Part shown: positions 1 through 4,696 of the stretch, in pieces
Position numbering within the stretch: position 1 is the stretch's first letter
Layout: each line of letters starts with the position of its first letter
From: Dehalococcoidia bacterium
GTDB lineage: Bacteria > Chloroflexota > Dehalococcoidia > GIF9 > AB-539-J10
NCBI GenBank assembly: GCA_030606165.1
Contig: JAUWGZ010000055.1
Coordinates: 1 to 8,356, forward strand
Reading direction: 5' to 3'
DNA: 8,356 bases
Notes under the pieces: generated by a model
Databases searched by the model: none
What the model saw: only the letters and a program-made list of their open reading frames with translations
What the model was told of the DNA's origin: nothing
Program-made: the position numbers and the translations under genes

Positions 1-34
1 GCAGATGTTGGATTGGGGAGAGGAACAAGGCGAG

Positions 35-538
35 GTGAAAACGTTGCCGATTGTTTCAATCGTGGGCAAATCGCGATCTGGTAAAACAGTGCTCATGGAG
101 CAACTTATTGCCGAGTTTAAAAGAAGAGGATATAAAGTCGCCGCCTTAAAGCATAGTCGAGGCGGGATGGAAATAGACCAGCCCGGAAAAGATAGCTGGA
201 GGTTTGCTCAAGCGGGCAGCGATGCAGTGCTTATTAGCTCGCCTGATAAACTCGCCTTTATTAAAAGTGTGGGCCACGACCTTGATATTGAGGAAATTTT
301 GCCCGTCGTTGGCCCTGAATTCGACCTCGTCCTTGTCGAAGGATTCAGGAAAAGCAAAACTCCTAAAATCGAAGTGCATAGAAAGGAACTCGGAGATGAC
401 TTATTGTGTTCTCCCGAGGAACTTTCGGCCATTGTTACCGATGGGTCATTGGATACTAATATAGCTCAGCTTCCATGGGGTGATACGGTAACAGTAGCTG
501 ATTTCATAGAAAAGAATTTTCTGAGAGCTGTAAGCTGA
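35..538 (+). CDS. mobB: MobB, molybdopterin-guanine dinucleotide biosynthesis GTP-binding adaptor
   Basis: MobB is a P-loop GTP-binding protein that assists MobA, the enzyme attaching GMP to molybdopterin to give the bis-MGD form of the cofactor in the cytoplasm. Numbering from an in-frame ATG at position 5, the sequence shows a Walker A loop GKSRSGKT (residues 21-28), the family block ALKHSRGGMEIDQPGKDSW (47-65) and a Walker B-like DLVLVEGF (107-114) followed by RKSKTPKIEVHR. Length (167-177 residues) is normal for a stand-alone MobB. The start is uncertain. I prefer GTG at 35, because it puts the P-loop strand close to the N-terminus as in relatives, and because a frame open from the window edge stops at TGA 36-38, giving a GTGA overlap with a possible upstream gene. 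ATG at 5 is the alternative and would add ten residues. The last codons (LRAVS) and the stop lie inside a heptad repeat. A MogA/MoaB gene follows within 30 nt, so both probably belong to a cofactor operon that begins left of the window. Confidence 0.93.
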   Translation: MKTLPIVSIVGKSRSGKTVLMEQLIAEFKRRGYKVAALKHSRGGMEIDQPGKDSWRFAQAGSDAVLISSPDKLAFIKSVGHDLDIEEILPVVGPEFDLVLVEGFRKSKTPKIEVHRKELGDDLLCSPEELSAIVTDGSLDTNIAQLPWGDTVTVADFIEKNFLRAVS

Positions 539-553
539 GAGCTGTCAGCTGTC
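526..553 (+). repeat. Four tandem AGCTGNN heptads at the mobB end
   Basis: Four consecutive 7-nt units read AGCTGTA, AGCTGAG, AGCTGTC and AGCTGTC, followed by a decayed AGTGGTG. The array also reads as a 14-nt unit repeated twice with one mismatch (523-536 and 537-550). It covers the mobB stop codon (536-538) and ends at the candidate GTG starts of the next gene. A second array of the same unit lies on the minus strand at 7308-7335. The period is seen directly; that the two arrays form a dispersed family is inference. Confidence 0.7.
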
Positions 554-566
554 AGTGGTGAAGAAA

Positions 567-1064
567 ATGTTTACTGTAGGGATATTGACCATCAGTGACA
601 AAGGCTCAAGAGGGGAGCGTCAGGATAAAAGCGGAGAGGCTATTCGCGAAATCCTCTCCAGTATGGATGTTCGCATTGTAAATTACGATATCATTCCTGA
701 TGAGAAGGAACTTATTGTTGCAAAGCTGGTTAAGTGGGTAGATGAAGACGATTTAGACGTACTCCTCACTACGGGAGGGACAGGGCTCACTCCTAGAGAC
801 GTTACTCCGGAGGCGACTCTTGCCGTGGTGGATAGAATTGTCCCCGGTTTTGCCGAGGCGATGAGGGCTGAGAGCCTGAGGAAAACTCCTATGGCCATGC
901 TCAGTCGAGCAGTTGTGGGCACTCGTGGGAAATGCTTAATTGTCAACCTGCCGGGAAGCCCCAAGGCGGTACGTGAATGCCTTCAGGTGATACTGCCGGC
1001 TCTGCCTCATGCTGTGGAAACGATTAAAGGCCAAGCAGGCGAGTGCGGCACAGCCCAAACTTAA
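567..1064 (+). CDS. mogA: MogA/MoaB-family molybdopterin adenylyltransferase
   Basis: Members of this family bind molybdopterin and activate it by adenylylation (MogA) before MoeA inserts molybdate. Numbered from ATG 567, the 165-residue product is a single MoCF_biosynth domain. It has VGILTISDKGSRGERQDKSG near the N-terminus (4-23), the hallmark TTGGTG (68-73), RDVTPEAT (77-84) with the conserved acidic residue D78, and PGSPKA (129-134). I chose ATG 567 because GGTGA lies five bases upstream and because MFTVGILTISD matches the usual family beginning. GTG codons at 555 and 558 are in frame and would add up to four residues, but have no ribosome-binding site and abut the heptad repeat. Sequence alone does not separate MogA from MoaB-type paralogues cleanly, so the symbol is a best guess. 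It sits just after mobB and before a regulator reading the same way. Confidence 0.93.
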   Translation: MFTVGILTISDKGSRGERQDKSGEAIREILSSMDVRIVNYDIIPDEKELIVAKLVKWVDEDDLDVLLTTGGTGLTPRDVTPEATLAVVDRIVPGFAEAMRAESLRKTPMAMLSRAVVGTRGKCLIVNLPGSPKAVRECLQVILPALPHAVETIKGQAGECGTAQT

Positions 1065-1139
1065 GTCTAGGATATGTCTCCAGCCTGCCCTGATTCCATC
1101 GGGGTTACTCAACCACATAAATCCCGACACAATTTTACC

Positions 1140-1170
1140 TGTCATTCTGAGCCGCGGGAAGCCTTCTTGC
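1140..1170. repeat. Degenerate copy of a TGTCATTCTGAG-type intergenic repeat
   Basis: The stretch starts with TGTCATTCTGAGC and continues with GCGGGAAGCCTTCTTGC. From general knowledge, intergenic repeats beginning GTCATTCTGAGCGAAGC are scattered through many environmental bacterial genomes. This copy keeps the first half well and the second half poorly. Only one copy is visible here, so the assignment rests on recognition and not on repetition within the window. Confidence 0.4.
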
Positions 1171-1214
1171 ACACGTGAGTTTAAATTGCGCTTAATGAAT
1201 CAAGCAACTACGTG

Positions 1215-1229
1215 TTTTAATATTTAAAA
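1215..1229. promoter_or_regulatory. AT-rich palindrome, candidate operator upstream of padR
   Basis: TTTTAA-TAT-TTAAAA is a perfect 6+6 inverted repeat lying between the expected -35 position and the -10 element. A dimeric winged-helix repressor bound here would block RNA polymerase, which would suit PadR autoregulation. It does not match the ATGT-N8-ACAT pattern described for some PadR proteins, and palindromes in AT-rich DNA arise easily by chance. Confidence 0.3.
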
Positions 1230-1231
1230 AA

Positions 1232-1240
1232 TGGTATACT
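1232..1240 (+). promoter_or_regulatory. Extended -10 promoter for padR
   Basis: TGGTATACT contains a TATACT hexamer (five of six bases of the sigma-70 consensus) directly preceded by the TGN extension. No good -35 hexamer occurs 16-18 bp upstream, as is typical for extended -10 promoters. Transcription would start around 1246-1248, only two to four bases before the padR ATG at 1250, so the message would be nearly leaderless. Confidence 0.5.
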
Positions 1241-1249
1241 GAAAAAGCT

Positions 1250-1582
1250 ATGTCTCAATCTTATGTTTGCCAGTTACTGCGGGGTGTTGTGGAGCCTTTG
1301 TTGCTCTTTATTATAGGCGAATTACCCATACATGGCTATGAGATTGCCAGAGAGCTGGAGCGGAGGAGCGAGGGCTACTTTAATCTTACGGCAAGCACCC
1401 TTTACTCCGCATTACGCCGTTTGGAGAGCAGAGGCCTTGTGTCAAGCTCGTGGCAGTACATTGCTAAGCAAAAGCGCCGCTGTTATGAGTTGACGGAAAA
1501 AGGTCGTCAGATTCTGGCTGAAGAATTAGCTCAATGGGAAAAGTTTCTTGGTGCTACCGATAGAGTTATAGACAGCCAGTGA
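1250..1582 (+). CDS. PadR-family transcriptional regulator
   Basis: This 110-residue protein is a stand-alone PadR winged-helix regulator of the short type: one DNA-binding domain and a short C-terminal dimerisation helix. The family signature runs LLRGVVEPLLLFIIGELPIHGYEI (9-32), then the recognition region LTASTLYSALRRLESRGLV (46-64) and the wing with RRCYELTEKGRQIL (76-89). The tail EELAQWEKFLG would form the last helix. PadR proteins are usually repressors of their own gene and of a neighbouring gene, released by a small ligand; the ligand cannot be predicted. No Shine-Dalgarno sequence precedes the ATG, matching the nearly leaderless promoter. The next gene begins one base after the padR stop, so the hydrolase is probably co-transcribed and translationally coupled. 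Confidence 0.93.
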   Translation: MSQSYVCQLLRGVVEPLLLFIIGELPIHGYEIARELERRSEGYFNLTASTLYSALRRLESRGLVSSSWQYIAKQKRRCYELTEKGRQILAEELAQWEKFLGATDRVIDSQ

Positions 1583-1583
1583 A

Positions 1584-2360
1584 GTGGAAATTCAAATCTT
1601 AGGGGCCCATCAGCTCGAGTTAAAAGGGGCACGTTTAACTTCTCTATTGATTGATGGTACTTTGGTTGTAGATGCTGGTGGACTTACCTCTGCCCTTTCT
1701 CTGCCCGAACAGAAAAAGATAAAAACCGTTTTGCTTACCCATCACCACTTCGACCATACTCGGGATCTAGTTACTCTGGCAGCCAACGCTGGCTATTACT
1801 GGCAGGGGCAGCTGAAGGTCTATGCTCTGCGCTACACGCTTGATATTGTCACTAACTGCCTTCTTGACGGCAAGATGTATGCCAATTTTCTTGAATATCC
1901 CAGTAAAGAGAAACCGACTCTCATACTTGAGGCTATTGAGCCTTATAGCAGAAAAACCATTGCTGGTTATGATGTTTTAGCAGTGCCGGTAAAACATTCC
2001 GTACCTGCTGTTGGCTATCAAATCACCTCTTCGGATGATAAAAGCTTGTTTTACACTGGCGATACCACAGTGGGAATATCTGATTGCTGGCAGCATATTT
2101 CCCCTCAGTTGCTTATTGCTGAAGTTGCCGGACCTAATAAGTATGGAGATTGGCTCAAGAAAGCTGGTCATCTTTGTGCAGAGCTTTTGAAGGAAGAGCT
2201 TACTCAATTTCGCCAACTCAAAGGGTATTTACCTCGCGTCATCGTTATCCATATCGGGAATCCTTTTGAGCAGGAGATTAAGGAAGAAGTGGCCCAGGTG
2301 GCTCAGGAACTAGAAGCAGATATAAGCCTGGGCTATGAAGACATGAAAATCACCTTGTAA
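1584..2360 (+). CDS. Metallo-beta-lactamase-fold hydrolase
   Basis: The 258-residue product is a single metallo-beta-lactamase-fold domain. The metal-binding signature THHHFDH is at residues 52-58 (H53, H55, D57, H58), with further likely ligands at H138 (in VKHSVPAVGY), D160 (in FYTGDT) and H223 (in VIHIGNP). An AGHL motif (194-197) resembles the AGHL/GHM helix start in stand-alone MBL hydrolases and class II cyclic-nucleotide phosphodiesterase-like enzymes. The fold fits hydrolysis of a phosphodiester or ester bond with two zinc or iron ions; the substrate is unknown. There is no signal peptide, so it should be cytoplasmic. Start is GTG 1584, one base after the padR stop (TGA 1580-1582), with no clear ribosome-binding site, which suggests reinitiation after padR. 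A hairpin terminator follows the stop codon by about 65 nt. Confidence 0.88.
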   Translation: MEIQILGAHQLELKGARLTSLLIDGTLVVDAGGLTSALSLPEQKKIKTVLLTHHHFDHTRDLVTLAANAGYYWQGQLKVYALRYTLDIVTNCLLDGKMYANFLEYPSKEKPTLILEAIEPYSRKTIAGYDVLAVPVKHSVPAVGYQITSSDDKSLFYTGDTTVGISDCWQHISPQLLIAEVAGPNKYGDWLKKAGHLCAELLKEELTQFRQLKGYLPRVIVIHIGNPFEQEIKEEVAQVAQELEADISLGYEDMKITL

Positions 2361-2424
2361 TCACCCATAGCATCTACTGCTATTCTTTATCTACTGGCAA
2401 TTATTTACGGCGTTGCGACTGAAG

Positions 2425-2468
2425 GCTGGCGCCATGGCAAGAGTTGCTATGGCGCCAGCAGTTTTCTT
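2425..2468 (+). terminator. Intrinsic terminator between convergent operons
   Basis: A 15-bp stem pairs 2425-2439 with 2445-2459 around the 5-nt loop AGAGT. The core arms CTGGCGCCAT and ATGGCGCCAG are perfect complements, and the only non-Watson-Crick pair is G2436-T2448. TTTTCTT follows at 2462-2468 on the plus strand, so it should end the padR-hydrolase transcript. On the minus strand the stem is not followed by a T-run, though it may still stop or protect the 3' end of the trp message, whose last stop codon is at 2470-2468. A weaker 6-bp hairpin (2367-2372 with 2378-2383) lies just upstream. Confidence 0.8.
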
Positions 2469-3832
2469 CAGGCTACCTTGGGCAGTTCAAGCTGGGCCTT
2501 CCTTACTTCTTCCTCGGGATAGGCATAATCCTCAAGCTGCCCCGACAGATAACGTTCGTAGGCAGCCAGGTCGAAGTGCCCGTGGCCGCTATGGGCGATG
2601 AGGATGGTTTTGGATTTGCCCTCCTCCTTGCACTTAAGGGCTTCATCAATAGCTACCCTGATATTGTGACAGGGCTCAGGACCGCTGATAATGCCTTCGA
2701 CACGGGCAAACTGTACCCCTGCCGCAAAGGCGGCAGTTTGAGGTACAGCTACGGCTTCAACCAAGCCCAGTTTGTGGAGGTGGCATATAGTAGGTGCCAT
2801 GCCATGATAGCGCAGTCCGCCGGCGTGAATTGGTGGTGGGATAAAGCCGTGCCCCAGGGTATACATTTTAATCAGGGGCGTCATCCCGGACAGGTCACCA
2901 AAATCATAGGCATAAAGTCCTTTGGTCACACTAGGACAGCTTTCCGGCTCACAGCAGATAATGCGCATGTCTGGCTTCTTGCCGCTAATCTTATCCCGAA
3001 TCCAGGGGAAGAATTGCCCGGCAAAGTTTGAGCCACCGCCAATACAGCCGACAATAATATCGGGGTAGGCATCAGCCATCTCCATTTGCTTCCGGCATTC
3101 CTCCCCGACGATAGTCTGATGAAGCAGGACATGGTTAGCCACGCTGCCAATGGAATATTTATACTCTGGATGGTCTATCATATACTCTATTGCCTCGCTA
3201 ATAGCCAGACCTAAACTACCGGGACAATCAGGCCATTTTTCCAGCATAGCTCGCCCTGACTTGGTCTCGGGACTGGGGCTGGGGACACAATTAGCCCCGT
3301 AGGTTTCCATCAAGATGCGGCGATATGGCTTCTGGTCATAGCTAATCCTGACCATAAACACCTTGCAGTCCATATCAAAAAAGCGAGTCCCCATAGATAA
3401 AGCACTGCCCCACTGCCCGGCACCGGTCTCAGTACATAAACCCTTGAGGCCTTGTTTCTTGGCATAGTATGACTGAGCCGTTGCAGTATTGGGCTTGTGG
3501 CTCCCCGCCTGGCTTGTTCCTTCATACTTGTAGAAAATCTTGGCCGGCGTATCCAGAGCCTTCTCCAGCCGATATGCTCGATGCAACACCGTTGGTCTCC
3601 ACGTGCGGTAAACCTCCTGCAGTTCCTCAGGGATTTCAATCCAGCGGTCTTTCCTATTGAGCTCCTGCTCGGCGCATGTCCTGGGAAATATACCGGCTAC
3701 TTCATCTACGGTTACCGGCTTTCCCGTTCCCGGGTGCAGCATTGGTGGCATATCCCCGGGCATATCGGCCATAATGTTGTACCAACGAGTGGGCATATCC
3801 TTCTGGTCAAGAAAATACATTCCTTTCTCCAT
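2468..3832 (-). CDS. trpB2: TrpB2-type tryptophan synthase beta-like enzyme (PLP-dependent)
   Basis: This 454-residue protein belongs to the divergent TrpB2 branch of tryptophan synthase beta chains. The family-specific opening RWYNIMADMPGDMPPMLHPGTG (16-37) is present. The PLP Schiff-base lysine is K113 in GSHKPNTA, the catalytic glutamate is E135 in TETGAGQWG, and the PLP phosphate loop is GGGSN (265-269). Other family blocks include KPYRRILMETYGA (168-180), SIGSVANHVLLHQT (227-240), HAGGLRYHG (336-344) and the C-terminal HSGHGHFD (414-421). TrpB2 enzymes condense indole with serine. Some pair with TrpA; others are thought to work alone, salvaging free indole. The start ATG at 3832 is well supported by AAAGGAG (3839-3845) six bases upstream. 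The gene is last in the operon, 69 nt after trpA, with its own strong ribosome-binding site, so it is not coupled to trpA as trpA is to trpB. The canonical beta gene is also present, so TrpB2 is probably an accessory activity. Confidence 0.95.
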   Translation of the reverse strand: MEKGMYFLDQKDMPTRWYNIMADMPGDMPPMLHPGTGKPVTVDEVAGIFPRTCAEQELNRKDRWIEIPEELQEVYRTWRPTVLHRAYRLEKALDTPAKIFYKYEGTSQAGSHKPNTATAQSYYAKKQGLKGLCTETGAGQWGSALSMGTRFFDMDCKVFMVRISYDQKPYRRILMETYGANCVPSPSPETKSGRAMLEKWPDCPGSLGLAISEAIEYMIDHPEYKYSIGSVANHVLLHQTIVGEECRKQMEMADAYPDIIVGCIGGGSNFAGQFFPWIRDKISGKKPDMRIICCEPESCPSVTKGLYAYDFGDLSGMTPLIKMYTLGHGFIPPPIHAGGLRYHGMAPTICHLHKLGLVEAVAVPQTAAFAAGVQFARVEGIISGPEPCHNIRVAIDEALKCKEEGKSKTILIAHSGHGHFDLAAYERYLSGQLEDYAYPEEEVRKAQLELPKVA

Positions 3833-3838
3833 TTTGTT

Positions 3839-3845
3839 CTCCTTT
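3839..3845 (-). promoter_or_regulatory. Ribosome-binding site that fixes the trpB2 start
   Basis: AAAGGAG on the minus strand, six bases from ATG 3832. A second in-frame ATG four codons later is too close to its own purine run, so the first ATG is favoured. Confidence 0.75.
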
Positions 3846-3883
3846 CTTTTGCGGTTGGCTACGTTTAAGAGTAAGTTAGCTTG

Positions 3884-3902
3884 CTACATATCAACCTCCT
3901 TT
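3884..3902 (-). other. Strong Shine-Dalgarno followed by an ATG-TAG start-stop pair
   Basis: Read on the minus strand, the perfect AAAGGAGG (3902-3895), which overlaps the trpA stop codon, is followed by TTGAT and then ATG (3889-3887) and TAG (3886-3884). Spacing and strength are ideal for initiation, yet the frame ends at once. The next gene, trpB2, starts 51 nt after this TAG with its own ribosome-binding site. It may be the remnant start of a lost gene or a ribosome-loading or regulatory element; the sequence alone cannot decide. Confidence 0.55.
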
Positions 3903-4696
3903 TACAAGAGAGCATCCCTCAGGCCTTTAACAAACGAGCAGAGATTCTTGAGCGAGTTATCCTCCTTAATTAACTGTATAATACGGCTACCAACAATGAC
4001 GCCATCAGCTACCTTGGCGATTCTTCGCGCTTGCTCGGCGGTGGAGACTCCAAAGCCTACACAAAGAGGCTTTTCGGTTCTTGCCTTCACCCTGGCTACG
4101 AAGCCTTCCAGTTCCTCGGGGAGTTTATTCCTGGCGCCAGTGACGCCGGTCAGGGAGACTAAGTAGATAAAGCCGCTTGACCTGCTGACCACTAACTCGA
4201 TGCGTGCTTCAGTGCTAGCCGGGCTGAGAAGATAAATAAGGTCAAGCCCGTGCCTTCTAGTTGATTTTTCCAGTTCCTGTCCTTCCTCGGGTGGCAAGTC
4301 AGGTATAATCAACCCGTCAATCCCTACCTCGGCGCACTTCAAACAGAATTGCTCCACCCCGAACTTCAGCACAGGGTTGTAGTAAGTCATAAATACCAGG
4401 GGAGTTCCTACCTGCTGCCTTAGCTCCTGAGCCACCTCAAAGCAGAGCTTGGGGGTAACTCCTTGCCTGAGCGATTGATAGCTTGCTCGCTGGATGGTGG
4501 CACCGTCAGCCAGGGGGTCGGAGAAGGGGATGCCTAGCTCGATGATATCGCATCCACTGCTGGCGAGAAGAGGTACTACTTTCAAGGTTGTTTCAACACT
4601 GGGATAACCTACTGTGACGTAGGGAATGAGAGCAGCATGCCCAGCACTCAGTGCGCTGAGTGCTGGGTGGGCAAAAACAGAGGCAATACGGCTCAA
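3902..4696 (-). CDS. trpA: Tryptophan synthase alpha chain
   Basis: TrpA cleaves indole-3-glycerol phosphate to indole and glyceraldehyde 3-phosphate and passes the indole to TrpB. The 264-residue TIM barrel has the family opening MSRIASVF, ALIPYVTVGYP (22-32), and ELGIPFSDPLADG (53-65) holding catalytic E53 and D64 (E49 and D60 in the Salmonella enzyme). VFMTYYNP (105-112), GLIIPDLPPEE and the phosphate-binding GFGVS and GVIVGS segments follow. The start is TTG at 4696. It overlaps the trpB stop as TTGA, agrees with the usual family N-terminus, and has a GGGGGT ribosome-binding-like run seven bases upstream. No closer ATG or GTG gives a complete protein. Between SVF and ALIPY the protein reads AHPALSALSAGHA, about four residues longer than the common form. 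This insertion is encoded by a perfect palindrome (4640-4667). Confidence 0.96.
   Translation of the reverse strand: MSRIASVFAHPALSALSAGHAALIPYVTVGYPSVETTLKVVPLLASSGCDIIELGIPFSDPLADGATIQRASYQSLRQGVTPKLCFEVAQELRQQVGTPLVFMTYYNPVLKFGVEQFCLKCAEVGIDGLIIPDLPPEEGQELEKSTRRHGLDLIYLLSPASTEARIELVVSRSSGFIYLVSLTGVTGARNKLPEELEGFVARVKARTEKPLCVGFGVSTAEQARRIAKVADGVIVGSRIIQLIKEDNSLKNLCSFVKGLRDALL
4640..4667. repeat. Perfect 12-bp inverted repeat inside the 5' end of trpA
   Basis: CCCAGCACTCAG (4640-4651) and CTGAGTGCTGGG (4656-4667) are exact complements around a 4-nt loop (TGCG on the plus strand, CGCA in the trp mRNA). In the message the hairpin starts about 30 nt after the trpA TTG start codon. It encodes the residues around PALSALSAG, where TrpA seems longer than usual. 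The palindrome is seen directly; an effect on trpA translation is inference. Confidence 0.75.

Larger units (their letters stand above)
1065..1249 (+). other. Intergenic spacer between mogA and padR
   Basis: This 185-nt gap holds no convincing gene. It contains a 7-bp hairpin (1088-1094 with 1098-1104, loop TCC) without a T-tract, a repeat-like stretch beginning TGTCATTCTGAG (1140-1170), an inverted ACACGT/ACGTGT pair (1171-1176 and 1210-1215), an AT-rich palindrome (1215-1229) and an extended -10 promoter (1232-1240) for the next gene. The change from a cofactor pair to a regulated pair occurs here. Confidence 0.6.

Noticed and set aside
3..38. Possible 3' tail of an upstream gene ending at TGA 36-38 (frame reading ...GERNKAR then stop)
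   Set aside because: Only eleven or so residues are visible, none recognisable. It is used only as weak support for the GTG 35 start of mobB and not listed as a gene.
1088..1104. CCCTGAT-TCC-ATCGGGG hairpin after mogA as a terminator
   Set aside because: The stem is only 7 bp with a G-U pair and is followed by TTACTC, with no T-tract. It may still pause polymerase, but I cannot call it a terminator.
1009..1227. A 72-codon open frame spanning the end of mogA and the spacer
   Set aside because: It starts inside mogA in another frame, has no ribosome-binding site, and runs through repeat-like and promoter sequence.
2367..2383. ATAGCA-TCTAC-TGCTAT hairpin just after the hydrolase stop codon
   Set aside because: A 6-bp AT-rich stem is weak, and a far stronger terminator lies about 40 nt downstream.
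2444..3031. A 195-codon open frame on the plus strand opposite trpB2
   Set aside because: It lies wholly antisense to a gene with clear family motifs, has no recognisable domain and would begin inside the terminator hairpin.
3864..3894. TTGATA on the minus strand as the -35 box of a separate trpB2 promoter
   Set aside because: No hexamer near the TATAAT consensus occurs 15-18 bp downstream, and TTGATA is explained by the spacer and ATG after the Shine-Dalgarno sequence.
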